Assembly: GCF_017427765.1 (NCBI RefSeq)
Contig: NZ_JAFRSC010000027.1
Coordinates: 55,061 to 119,060, forward strand
Direction of reading: 5' to 3'
DNA: 64,000 nt
Source: Methanobrevibacter sp.
GTDB lineage: Archaea > Methanobacteriota > Methanobacteria > Methanobacteriales > Methanobacteriaceae
A program made the translations under genes and the position numbers. Shown here one piece after another: positions 7,875 through 22,800 of this stretch; positions within the stretch are counted from its first letter, which is position 1; every line of letters begins with the position of its first letter. Under the pieces are notes generated by a model. That model was not told where the DNA came from and ran no database searches. It worked only from the letters and a program-made list of their open reading frames with translations.

Positions 7875-10800
7875 TTATTTTCTAAATCTTCTCAATTGTG
7901 TTGATCCAATAGCTAACAATATTAACAGCAATGCCCATATAGGATTACCTGTAGCATAGGTTGAAAGTTCTATTCCTTCACTGGCTGCTGAGGCATGATG
8001 TTTATTGTGTCCACCGTCATGACCTTTTGCATAAACTTTTATTGAACCGGCATCATCACTTGAATTGTAGTTCTTATCACCAGAGTAATGCGCTTTGATA
8101 GTGTATACACCTTTAGTCAAATCTGAAACTACGAATGCTGATTTTCCATCTTTAACTGATTTAGTATATGCTTTGCCGTCAACAACGATTGTTACTTTAC
8201 CGGTTGCTTTTGCCGGAACTTTAACAACAATGTTTGCATCTTGGCCTTCTGTAATGTCATCTGCACTTACTGAAACTGAAGAGGATTTTGATTTGCTTAC
8301 AACAAATGAAGTTGTTGTTGTACTTGGCATGAACTTGTCATCACCCTCATAGTTGATTCTGACATTGTATTTTCCGCTTGGGAGATTTGGAACAATAATG
8401 TTAGCTTTACCATTTACAACAGTTCCATAGTATCCTACATTATTGATTGTGACCAATACACGTCCTGTAGCACCTTTTGGAACAGTTACAGTAATAGTTT
8501 CATCTTTTCCAACAACAATGTCTTTTGAAGATGCATTGATTTTAGATGCAGTTTTTGACACTTCAAATTGTGCAGTAGTAACGTTGGCTACATAGTTTTC
8601 ATCACTGCCGTATTTCACAATCAGAGTTTTTCCACCATTGGACAAACCTTCAACACTGTATTTGGCTTTACCATTGATTACTGGAGAGGAATATGATTTA
8701 CCGTCAATTTCCAGCGTAATATTACCGGATACGCCTTCAGGAACAGATACTGTAATCTCTACAGGTTGACCGACTTTAGCGTCAGACACTTCAACTGTCA
8801 TCGGAGTTTGATATTTAGGAACTACAACAGTTGAATTGATTACATATTCTTTTCCAGTGCTGTCTGTGTAAACAACTGAAATATTATGTTTTCCAGGAGT
8901 TGCATTTTCCAAGTTAATATTTACGGTTCCATTTTCAACGCTTCCTGTTGTATTTTTACCATCAACAACAACAGTTACGTTTCCGGATGCATCTTCAGGA
9001 ATAACTACTACAACACTACCATTACCACCATTATCCACTTCAACATCGGATTTTGTTTGGTTTACAATGAATTTAGTTGAATTGGTACTTGGCAAGTATT
9101 TGGAGTCGCCTTCATATTGTACGCTTACAACATATTCTCCTTTAGTCAGACCGCCAACAACAAGTTTGCCTTCACCGCCGTCAACTGCAACAGAGTAAAC
9201 TCCACCATTACCTTCAGCAATAGCTAAAGCGTCAGTGTCTAAATTGAAGTCGAATTTAGCGCCGTCAATAATTACTGTTACCCTACCTGTTGCATCGCTT
9301 GGAAGAACTAATGTGATCTCTTCAAGTTCGCCTGCATTGATGTCAATAGCAGTTGGAATTACAAAGGATTCTACTTTAGATACGTTTACTGCTACCCTTG
9401 CTGAGCCTGAATCATATTTATCATCACCGGTGTAGGTTACATTTACATCATAGTTTCCGCCAGGTATACGAGGTATTTCAGCAATACCGATACCGTTGGT
9501 TACGTTTACATAGTAACCGACGCCGTCAATGTCAATCAGGATTTGACCTGTAGCATCTTGAGGCAATTCTACTTTAACAACCACATTTTCACCAACTTGA
9601 GTGTCAACTACAGATATTTCCATTTCAGGATGTACTTTATATACTGTAATGCTTGAAGTTGTGTGGTTTGGCAGGTATTTGTTATCGCCAGCATACTCAA
9701 CAGCAATTGTCTTGGTTCCGTCAGTCAGTTTATCGATTGTGAATGTTGCTTTACCATCAGTAATGTTGTCTGTAGTGTATTTTACACCATCGATTTCTAA
9801 TGTGACTGTTCCTTTTGCATCTTCAGGAACGTTTACAACAATTATAGCCTTATCTCCAACGCCAATGTCTTTGACATCCACGCTGATTGGAGCTTCAGCT
9901 TTAGGAGTTGTTACTTGAGCGGTTGTGGATGTGCCGTCATAGTTTTCATCACCGGAATAGATAACTTCAATATCCTGAGTGCCAGGAGTTGCATTATCTA
10001 AGTTGATAACTGCTTTGCCGTTTTCGATATGTGTTGTGTATGTGTCGTTTCCAAGTTTAACTGTCACATCACCAGTCATGTTGTTTGGAACAACAACTGC
10101 AACTGTGCCGTTTCCTTGATCGACAACTTTAATGTCATCAGGTGTAACTTTAACTTTGGATACCTCTAAAACAGTATCGTTATTTGCACTTGGCAAGTAG
10201 TTGTCATCACCGGAGTAAGCAACATCAACAGTGTAATTTCCAGCTTTAAGATCAGGTGCAACTACAATAGCCTTACCGCCAGTTACATTAGCAGTGTACG
10301 GCTTGCCGTCAACAGTGACTGTTACAGTGCCGGTAGCATCTTCAGGAACAGCAATTTCAATGATTGCCTTATCACCATAAGTAATGTTGTCAACTTTAAC
10401 TGAAACATCTGAAGGAAGTTTAGCTATTTCAACAGATTTGTTTTCACTGGTTGATGAATATTTATCATCACCAGGATATCTTGCTGAAATGTCATGTTTT
10501 CCACTGGTTAAATCAGAGACATATAATTGTCCTTTACCTTCAGTAAGATTTACATAATAACCTGTGCCGTCGATATCGATTAATACAACTCCAGTAGCAT
10601 CTTCAGGAGCAGTAACATCAATTATTACATCATTTCCATCATCAGTTATTTTAATTCCAACATCAGGAGTTACTTTAGATACATTAATAGTAGCTGTAGT
10701 ATGGTTTGCAACATAGTTATCATCACCAGAGTAATCAACGGCAATTGTTTTAGTTCCATTAGTTAAGTTTTCAATTTCAAATATTGCTTTACCACCGGTA

Positions 10801-13800
10801 ATGTTATCAGTAGTGTATTTTACACCATCAATCTCAATAGTTACACTACCAGCAGCATTTTCAGGGAGTTCTACAACTACAGTGGCGGTTTCACCAACTT
10901 TAATAGGATTTACACTTACAGATATTGGAGTTTGTGATTTATCAACGGATATTTTAGCAGTTGTTGAAGCATCAGCATGGTTAGCGTCACCGGAGTATGT
11001 GACATTAATGTCATGAGCTCCAGGAGTTATGTTGTCCAATGTAATTACTGCAGTGCCGTTTTCAATTGTAGCATTATAAGTTTCATCTCCAAGTGTAACT
11101 GATATTTCACCAGTTAAATCAGACGGAACAATCACAACAACAGTAGAATTGCCCAAATCAACAACTTTAATATCATCAGGTGAGACAGTTGCTTTAACTA
11201 CTTCGAAACTAGTTGAGTTAGTATTTGAAGCATATTTATCATCACCATTATAAGTTACATCAATTGTGTAATTACCTGCTTTCAAGTTAGGAATAGTTAA
11301 TGTTCCGTTTCCACCACTTACTGGAACTGAGTAAGATTTACCGTCAACTGTAACTGTAAGGTTTCCTGTCGCATCATCCGGAAGAGTGAATGTTATTACT
11401 TCATTTTCACCAACAGATATTGTTTGAGGAGTAATGTTTACAGTTGAGTTGTTCTTAGTTACTTTGAAGCTTGCTGTATCGGATTTGCCGGTGTAGTTTT
11501 CATCACCTAAGTAGGTTACGTTTACAGTGTAGTTATCTGCAGGCAAGGTGTCCAATACAAGTATAGCTTTTCCATCTGTTACGTTTGCATAATAATGATT
11601 ATCGTTAATGTCGATTAGCACTTGGCCGGTAGCATCGCTAGGAACTTCAACAGTGATTGTTTGTTTTCCGCCGACTGTGCTGTTTGAGATTGTTACATCT
11701 ACATCTGCATCGAGTTTGGTTACTTCAATGTTGAATTGTGTCCAGCTGCCAGTTAAGTTGCCATCACCTTCGTAGAATACGGTTACAGTGTGGTTTCCGC
11801 TAGCTAGGTCTTTGATTGTGAAGTTAGCAACACCATTTGACATATCTACTGTGTGATTTTCACCGTCAATGCTTATTATGGCCTTACCGCTTGCATTGGC
11901 ATTGTCAATTGTAATGTTGATTACTTGAGATTCACGGATATTCATTGAATCATCTCTTTCAACAGAGACAGTTGTATTGTCTTTAACAACATCGAAGTCA
12001 GCAGTTACTGTGCGTTTGTTGTAGTTTTCATCACCGTTATAAGTTACATCAACAACGTAATTTCCAGCTTCAAGGTTATAGACATCAACAGTTGATTTGC
12101 CGTTGTAGGTTGTTGAACCTCTTGTTGCCCTCAATACATAATGTCCGTTTTCTAAAGTGAGTTCCGCTACTTCCTCTACGCCATTGATTTTGACTGTTAC
12201 GTTTCCAGGAGCATTTGAAGTAATTATTATATATTCCACATCACCATAAACAATGTCTTTGACCTCAACTTTAATATTAGGATCTGCTTTGGCTACGCTT
12301 ACATCAACACTAGCTGAAGTTGTGTTAACATTATCGTTTCCGTTGTAGGTTACATTGATTGTGTAGTTGCCTGCACCTAAATCAACTTCAAACTCTACTT
12401 TGCCGTTTTCTATGTCTTTGGTTTCTTCGCCATCATCATATTTAATTGTTATTGTACCTTCGCCATCAATGAATACTGTTACAGGCACTTTTTCACCGTA
12501 GGTTACGTTTTGAGCAACAATATTCATTCCAACAGCGGATTTTCCAACAGTGAAGTTGGCTGTATCAGTGATTGACAAGAATCTTCCGTCACCATTATAG
12601 GTCACTTTAACTGTTTTGTTTCCGACAGTCAATCCAGGAACGATTACACTGAATTTGCCGTCAACAACACCGACAGTCTGTTTGTATTCGCTGCCGATTT
12701 CAATTGTCACATTACCGGTTGCATCTGTAATTACTGTTATATTGACTGCTGCAACATCTCCAAGAGTGATGTTTTGAACTTCAACTTTGATTGAAGATTC
12801 TATTTTATTTACTGTGAATATATCTTGGCCGGTAGATTCATTGTATTTTTTATCACCAAGGTATTTTACTTGAACTTTGTGTGTACCATTTGTAAGGTTA
12901 TCTAATTTCAATGTAGCATATTCACCGTTGATTTCAGTATAATAGTCTTTGCCATCGACAGTGATTACTACTTGACCGGTAGCACCGGCAGTTACATTTA
13001 CATTTATTGTTTCAGTCTGACCAACAGTAATGTCAGACACATTGATTGTTAATTGTGATTGTAGTTTGACTACTTTGAATGTTTTGGTATCTTCAGATCC
13101 GGTGTAGTTTTCATTGCCTGCTAAAACAGCGTTGACAATGTATTCACCGGCTTCAAGACCACCTGTAATATTCACTTTATTATTATCAACAGTGTATGAT
13201 TTGCCGTTGATTGTAACTGTCAAGTCAGTTGAGTTGACAGGAGTTAAACTGATTATGATACCCTCATCGACTTTGTAAACTGCATTGACATCAATTGAAA
13301 TGCTGGTTGCTGCCTGAATGACTGTGAATGTTGTTGAATTTATAGCAGCAGTGTAGTTTTCATTGCCGGCCAAACTAGTAATGACAGTGTATTTACCGGC
13401 AGTGAGTTTTTCGATTATGACCTGTTTATTGTTTACTTCATAATTCTTGCCGTTAATGGTTACATTTAAAGCACCATCAGATCCGGTAGTAGTTAAATTA
13501 ATAATAATAGTTTCATTGTATGCGTAAAATTCATCAACACCAATGACCACAGTTGAATTGGCTTTGTTTACATTGAATTTAGCGGTTGCAGTTGCATTGA
13601 AGTTATATCCATCAGTTGAAGTGAATTTGACTGTAGCAACTTTGCTGCTGCCTGCAGCCAATCCGGTTAAATTAACTTTAGCAACACCATTGGATACTGT
13701 GCCGTTGAAGACTTTGCTGCCAACAGTTACATTAACGATACCATTAGCATTATTTCCAACATTAATGATAGCAACAGCTTTATCCGGATAGGTCACATCA

Positions 13801-16800
13801 TCAATAGTGACTGTGATTTCAGGAGTTACTCTTGAAACATTGAATTTGACATCATTTAATGTCAATTCATCATAATTGTCATCACCATAGAATACTACAG
13901 TAGCAGTGTAAACGCCAGCTGATAGTTTAGCGGCTTTGATTAATGATTTGACAGTGCCGTTGTATAATACATTTTCGCCAACTTTAATTGAAACATTTCC
14001 TTTAAACTCATCAGTTACATTGATGATAAACATGGTGTTTTCAGCAACTGTTACATTCAATGCAGTTACCTCACTATCTAAAGTAGCATTGTCGATAGTA
14101 AAGCTAGTGGAGTAATCATCACCAGCATAGATATCATCACCTGCAAATACTGCTACTACATTATGAGGACCGCTGGATAATCCGGAAGCATTGAATCCAC
14201 CTTTGCCGTTGACTATTGCAACATTGTATGATTTTCCATCAATATCCAATTTAACGGTAGTATTGATTGTGACATTCATCTCAACAGTAATGAGTGCATC
14301 ATTGCCGTAGGTTAGAGGAGTTCCAACAGTGACATTGATTTCAGTGCCAATTCCGTTAACCTCAAATTGTTTTTGACCGGATACATTGCTGTTATACTTA
14401 TCATTGCCGGCGAATGTAGCAACAACAGTAATCATGTCCTTATTGACCGGAGTGTATTGGTAGACGGCCACATTCTTATTATCGACATGAACAGTGTAGT
14501 TTGCACCGTTGATTGTGAATATCACATCACCAGTAACGGTTACATTCAGGTTAGCAGTAATGTTTACAGGACTTCCAACAACAATTGTTGTAGGAACTGT
14601 AGTGTCATTGACTGTAATGCTTAAATTATTTTTAACTACATTAATTGTTTTGGTTGTAGGCAGTCCTGATGCAAGATATCCAGTGTAGTTTTCATCGCCG
14701 TCCAATATAATACCAATAACATAAGTGCCTTCAGCTTTAGGACCAAGATTTATGTCATAAATTCTACTACTTTCATAGCTGTATGTTCTGTAATACTCGC
14801 CATTGATATATATGACGAAATCGCCTGTGGAATTGTAAGTTTTAACCTTAAAGGTTACATCATCGCCAACTTTATAAGTGTCACCGCACTCTAATATTTC
14901 AAGAAGTGAGTTATTTGGATATACTATGAACTTATCACTGGAGGTTGCATTATTATTATAATCATCGCTGGAGAAGAACTTAATTGTAGCGTTCTTGTAA
15001 CCCGCTGATAAACCTTTCATAACTACATTAGCAACACCACCAGATACAATTCCAGTGAATGTTTTATTGTCAACAGTAATGTTTACAATACCCTTAGCAT
15101 TATTTCCAACAGTAATGATAGCAATTACATCCCTTGGATAATTTGTATCATCTATTGATGATTCAATGACCGGAGTTACTTTTGAAACAGTGAATTCAAT
15201 ATCATCTAATGTCAATTTGTTATAATTGCTGTCACCATAGAAGGTTACAATAGCGGTTTTTTCACCTGCAGGCAATTTGACAGTAGTGTTGATCAATGAT
15301 TTGACTGTGCCATTGTACAATACGGCATCTCCAACTTTGATTGAAACGTTTCCTTTAAACTCATCAGTGACATTGATGACAAATTGAGCGTTCTCTTTGA
15401 CTGTAACATTTAATCCAGTCACATCAGCAGATAATGTAGCATTACCAATTGTGAAGTCTTTAGTGTCATCATCTCCGACATACTTATTATCGCCTGCAAA
15501 TACCACTTTGACGTTATGAGCGCCACTGGATAATCCGGAAGCATTGAATCCGCCTTTACCTTTGACTAAACCAACATTGTACTCTTTATCATTGTCAATT
15601 ATCAATTTGACGGTAGCGTTGATATTGGCATCTAACTCTACTATAATAATTGCATCATTGCCGTAAGTTACAGGTTCTTTAACGGTTACTTTGATTTCAG
15701 TGGCGATCTTATTAACTGTTAAGGTTTCATCAGTAGAAGTGCTTTGTGTATAATAATCATTACCTGCAAATACTGCAGTAATGGTATATGTGCCATCTGC
15801 AAGATTGGTTAAAGTAAAGTTACCCTTACCGTCGACAAGACCCACTGTGTGATTATTACCATTGACTTTAACTGTGACAATTGCATTCATGCGGAGAAGC
15901 TTATTGGATTCAGTTAATAACTCAATACTGACAGTAGCATTCTCGCCAACATTAATAGAAGTCTCATCAATACTGATTGACAGGCCAGTGACGACTTTAT
16001 TAGACAATAATGTTTTTACATCAGAAGTGCTGTCAGCATATTTAGCATTACCTGCAAATTCCGCTTTGATGGAATAAGTAGCATTAGCTAAATTAGTAAT
16101 TGGATATTCTCCGTAACCATCTATAACAGCAACTCTATATGTCTTATCCTCACTACCAGGAGTGCTGACGGTTAAGGTCACATATCCGGTAATTTCAGGA
16201 CTCATTGTAACATTAACTAAAACATCACTGCCTGCAGTTATAGGGGAATTGAAACCAACGACCACAGTGGTTGCAACTCTGTTAACAGTGAATGTTTGAG
16301 GAGCAGATACTTTACTGTTATATTCCTCATTGCCTGTGAATGTTGCAACAACAGTCAAGGTAGCATTGTTAACAGGAGTGTATTTGCATTCAGCAGCATT
16401 AGAATTAACAATGTGTATTGTGTAGTTTGCACCGTTAATGTTGAATACCACATCACCAGTGACGGATTTGTCCAAGTTAGCAGTGAAAGTAACCTCACTG
16501 CCAACATAAATATCAGCAGGAACGCTAGTAGGAGATACAGCAATAGTTAAATCATCTTTAACAACTTTAAATACAGTGCAGTTATGAGCCGCTTCATAAT
16601 TAGCATCTCCAGTCAAGTTGGCAACAATAGTGTAAGTGCCTTCAGTCAAACCGGCAAGAATAGTCACTTTATTGCCTGAAACAGTATAAGGTGCGCCATT
16701 AATAGTGACAGTGACCTCACCGGTAGAGTTAATAGGAGTTAGAGTAATTTCAATACCTTCATGAGCGTTATATTCATTATTCACAGTAATTACAATAGCG

Positions 16801-19800
16801 GAAGTTGCCTTACCAACATTGTAAGTAGCTTCAACACCGGCAGAATTATCAGCATATTTGCTGTCATGGCCATAAGTTACGCTGACAGATTTCTGACCAG
16901 CAGAAGTTTCTGCATCTAAAACAATGGTTGCTATACCGCCAACAACTTTAGCAGTCTTACCATTGACTGTAATATTACCGTCAGCATCACTAGGCATGTA
17001 AACAGTCACAGTGGAATTGCCTCCAACAATAGTGTCTGAAGCGACTACAGTGAAATCATAAACGGATACTTTATTCACAAAGACCTTGAAATTATTATTT
17101 TGACTATCAGCGTATTTGTCATCACCAAGATATTTTACGGCAATAGGATATTCTCCATAAGTTAATCCTGTGACTAAAACAGTTGCTTTGGAATCAACAA
17201 GACCAACGCTTTGTGTTTTACCATCAACTGTGACATTGACAACGCCGGTTGCGCCGTTTGTGACAGTAATCTCGATTTTAGCTACTTCACCAACTTCAAT
17301 AGTAACGTCACTTAAACTGACCTGTGAAGCGACACGTGATACAGCATATTGTTTTAAAGCAGATGAATTTGCATTGAACTTATCATTGCCAACAAATGTT
17401 GCAACAACATCTAAAGTAGTGTTGTCTGCAGGAGTGTAAGTGCAAGTAGCGGTTTTACCATTAATTGAGGCAATGTAGTTGACGCCATTAATATTGAATA
17501 TGACCTCACCGATTGCAGTTTCATTTAATGTTGCAGTGAAAGTGACCGGACTGCCAACATTGATTGTACCTACATCACTTAAAGTGACTGTTAAATTATT
17601 TTTAACAACAGTGAATACTTTAAAGTTAGTGGCAGACTCATATTTACCATCACCTGCTAAATTAGCAACAATAGTGTGATTACCTTCAAGTAAATCACTG
17701 ACATAAACTTTATTACCTCCGACAACATTATAAGATTTGCCATCAATAGTAACGCTAATATCAGCAGTTGAATTGACCTTGGTTAAAGTAATTTCAATAG
17801 TTTCTCCAACCTTACAAATATCTTTAACACCAATTAATATATTTGAAGAAGCTTTTACAATATTGAATACTTTAGTATCGCTGGATCCGTAATAGTTATC
17901 ATTCTCAGCAATAGTGGCAACAACAGTGTATTCATCAGGAACACTGGCTGTGAAAGTAACTTGATTATTATCTACAGTGTAATCATTACCGTTGATTTTA
18001 ACAGTTGCAGTACCGTTAACCTGAGTTAAAGTAATTGTTACAGTTCCGTCAATTACATATAAGCTGTTCACAGCAATTTCAACACTGGTATGGGCCTTAT
18101 CAACATTGTAATGAGCAACAACACCAGACTTATCAGCATATTTACTGTCAAGAGCATAACTTACAGCAACAGTTTTTTCACCGGCAGTATCTTCCTTATT
18201 TAAAACAATTGTTGCTTTACCACCGTTAACCTTAGCAGTCTTACCATTGATTGTAATATTACCGTTAGCATCACTAGGTAGGTAAACAGTTACAGTAGAT
18301 TTACCTCCGACAACAGTATCTGAAGCAATGACAGTGAAAGCATAGTTAGATATTTTATTTACATAAATACTGTGAGCAGTATTTTCGCTTGCAGAGTGTT
18401 TATCGTCACCACCATATTTTACAGTGATTGAATAAGTGCCGTTTCTCAGGTTAGGGACATAAACAGTTGCTTTGGAATTAATAAGACCAATACTTCTGGT
18501 TATTCCATTTACAGTCACATTTACAATTCCTGTAGCACCATCTGTCACAGTGATTAAGATTGTAGCAACATCACCATCCTCGATAGTGACATCACTTAGG
18601 CTGACAGTAGTGGTTGCTTTACTAACAACTAACTGTTTAATTGAAGAGGAGCTGCCTGTGTAGTTTTCATTTCCAGCAAATTCCACTTTAACATCATAAT
18701 TACCATTCATTAATCCGTAAACAATTTGTGATCCATTACCTTTTGTTAAATCAACATTAAATGTTTGGTCACCAACTGTTAAAATGGCAACACCATCAAT
18801 CTCTTGACCCATTGATACATTGAACAGTACACCTTCACCGGCAGGAGCAGGTGTTGTGAATTTAACGTCAATAGTGGATTCGTTTCTGTCAACAGTGAAT
18901 ACTTTTGTTTTGGAATCGTATTTATACTGAACATCACCAGGATAAACAGCAGTGACTAAATGCAATCCACCAGATAAGTTGTTTAAGCTTAAAGTTACAA
19001 TACCTTGATTAGGTTTTCTGGAGTATGAAACCCCATCAATTGTAATAGTGACATTCTCGGTAACATCAGGAAGTAATGTCACTGTAATTGTAGTGTATTT
19101 ACCATAAGTATCATTGTCAACATCTAAACTCATTGAACCTTCGCCCTGACTAACTTTAAATATGTTGGAGTTATTTTCTTTAGGACCATACTTGTCATCA
19201 CCACGATAAGTAACATTTACTTCATGGTCTCCAACAGATAAACCACCAACTATTACTGTAGCAAAACCATTTGTCATTGTAATTGCACTATTTGGTTGCT
19301 CATTTCCATCAACTTTTACAACCAATTTAGTAATATCTGCATCAGCAGGTAAAACAATAAGGATAGTTTCATCATCTCCCAAGTTGATATCACTTACATA
19401 TACATCTAAATCATAATTTGAAACTTTATTAACTACCAATTGAGCAGTTTTATTTGAACTAAGGTATTTCTTATCACCTGCAAAGGTGACATTTACATCA
19501 TAAGTACCGTTATTAGCAAATCCGAAGAGGTCATATTTACCGACACCATTTATAACAACAACATTATAAGTTCTATTATAAGTTGCATTACCTACAGTTA
19601 AAGCAACAGTTGCATTGATTGAAGGAGCCATGGTAATTGTTACAGTTGAACTTTCACCAAGAGTTATAGGACTGTCTACAACAACACCAATTTCGACAGC
19701 GTGTTTACTTACATTAAATGATGCCTCATTAGATTCATTTGCCAAGTATTTATCATCACCATAATAACTTGCTTTAATATTGTATGTAATATTTTCTAAA

Positions 19801-22800
19801 TCTTTTAAATCAAGTGTAGCGACACCATTATTAATATGCGCAATATAATTAGCATTATTAACTGAGATAATTACATCTCCAGTAGCATCAGTGACATTTA
19901 ATGTTACAGTTACTGTTCTATCGTCACCAACATGAGCGTTACTGCCAACATCAACAGTTAAATTAATAGTATTTTTAACAACATTGAATACTTTGGAATT
20001 AGCAGCTGAACCATAATTGGTATCTTCTGCTAAACGAGCAATAATGGTGTAAGTACCTTCATCCAAACCAGCAGGAATTGTTACTTTATTATTATCAACA
20101 GTTTGAGTCACATCATTAATAGTAACAGTGACAGCACCTTGAGAACCATGAGGAGTTAAGGTAATTTCAATTTCCTGACCGACTTTATACTCATCATTCA
20201 CAGTAATGTCAATGCTTGAGGAAGCTTGATTTACTGTGAAACTTTCACTGATACCAACGTTATTATTATAATTATCAGTAGAGGTGAAATTAATGACAGC
20301 AACTTTTGTACCTGCATCCAATCCGGTTAAATCAACACTACCAATACCTTTTGATACAGATCCTGTAAATTCTTGAGTACCAATAGTAACTTTAACAGTA
20401 CCATTAGCTTTATTATCTACAGTAATTTGAGCAACAGCTTTATTAGGATAAGTCACATCTGCAATATTTACATTAATAGTAGGATTGACTCTTGAAACAG
20501 TAAAATCAACAGTTAAAGTTTTTTCGTTGTAATTGTCATCTCCATAGAATTTTACTTCAGCATGGTAGTCGCCTGCAGGCAATTTACTTATTTGAACTAT
20601 AGTTTTAACAACATCATCATATTTTACATCGCTGATTTTGATAGTCATGTTGCCTGTGAAGTCACTGTTTATAGAGTTAATGATGAAAGTAGGATTATCT
20701 TCAACAGTTACATCTATTGCAGTCATATCAACTGTTAATTCTGCTGGGGTTACTTTGAATGTAGTTAAATTATCGTTTGTTGAATATACATGATCACCAT
20801 TATAATGCACAGTTACAGTGTAATCGTTTACAGTTAATCCGGATATATGGAATGTTGCTTTACCTGCATTATCAAGTTCATCCATATATGTATTGCCGTT
20901 TATTTCAATTTTAACAGAACCTGTTTGTCCTGCACCAGCTTGAACAAGGATTTCAACAGGGCTTCCATATGGAGTATTTGCAACAGTAACATTTACTAAG
21001 GATGGTAATCTGTCAACAGTAAATGATGCTCTTACATCAGCCTTAGTATAATTTTTATCACCATTATATGTGGCTGTAACAACATTTTCTCCATAGTCTA
21101 ATTTACCCACCAAAGTAGCATCTCCATTTGTAAGGTCTACAGTATATTCGTCACTGCCTATGGTGAATGTTACATCACCTGTTGTTTTTCCAGTGACATG
21201 TGCAATTATATCTTTGCCGTTTTGTGTTAATGTGATTGTAGGAGTTGCTTTAGGAATTTCAGGGAAGAATTTTTTGGTTTTGTTGGAGTAGTTTGCATCA
21301 CCGGCATAGCTTACGGTTGCATTGTGTTTACCTGCTGAAAGGTTGTTCAGGGTCAAAGTAGCCTTGCCCGCATTGATAGATGCGTTATACTTGACACCAT
21401 CAATGTTAAAGGTTAAGTTGCCTTTAATGCCAAGAGGTATGTTGCTTATGCTGAAAGTAGTGTCTTCACCATATGGTTTATAGTTACCGATTATGGTCAT
21501 GTCCCAATTGCTATATTGGCTTACTTTGAATTTTGTATTATTATTATCGCCAGGAGCATAATTGGAGTCACCGTTATAAGTTACATTTACAACATATTCT
21601 CCACCACCCAATCCTTTTATAACAAGCTCGGTAGAACCATCTTTAACATCAATAGTTCCCTTATTGGTTCCGTTAACATAAATTGTCACATTTCCTGTAG
21701 CATCGGTTGGAACTTTTACTCTGATTACAGCATTGTCTCCGTATGTGATGTTATCAACTTTTACATCAAATACATAGCTGGTTTGTTTATTTACAGTGAA
21801 TGTAATCTTGGTTGAGTTTTTAGCGAAGAAATCATCACCCATATATTCCACAGGTATGTCTGTGTAGGTGCCGCTGACCAAATTAGGAATATTGAATTGT
21901 ACTTGTCCATTTTCAATCTCTTCAATGTATTTTTTGCCGTTGATTGTTATTTTCACAAATCCAGAAACATCTTTGCCAACATCAATTGAAGGTGTTAGGA
22001 CCACTTTAACTACTTCATCATCTCCAACAGTGATTGTAGTGTTTGCAGTTGTCTGCATGGTAGTATTGAGCTTTTTCACATTGAATGTTGTGAAGTTAAG
22101 ATTATATTCATAGTAAGTACCATTGTTAAACATTACTGACATTGTATATGTACCAGTCTGATTTATTATGTCCTTGTAAGCATCATAGGAAATGCGGGTT
22201 ACATTAGTACCGTTAGCAGCTAGTTTAATTTTAGTAGCCACTTCCTTACCGTTTATTCTTAGAATAAGGAATCCATTTTCAGTGTTGTAAGCAGTGGAAT
22301 TTACGTTACATATTAGAGTTTCACCATAGTAGATGTCTGCAACTTCAATCATGAGCTCAATTGGGTGAGATTCCAGAATCAATGTCATTTGAGCTTCACT
22401 TCCAAAGTGATAATCATCACCGGCATATGTTGCAGTTACTGTGTAGGTTCCGATATGCATGTGATTTTTAACAAGTTCTGAAATAATCTTATCCCACTGA
22501 TCAGGACATCCTGCAATAGTAGTTACATTTAATACGACTCCTTCCTTGGATTCAAATCTGAATGTTATCTCCTGACCATTGACTGTGAAATTACTTAAGT
22601 ATTTAGTTTGCATTGTAGCAGTAAATGTAATGTCTTCATGTTCAACAGAACTGTTGGTCAGAGTCATGTTGGTAGGCATTTTGACATATATTGTTCCAGG
22701 TCTCATGGTACAGTTTGGCAATCCGTTGTCTTTTCCATAGATTACAAATTTATTTTGGAAGTAGAGATTGGTGTCATACCTGTTATAACTCATATTATAT

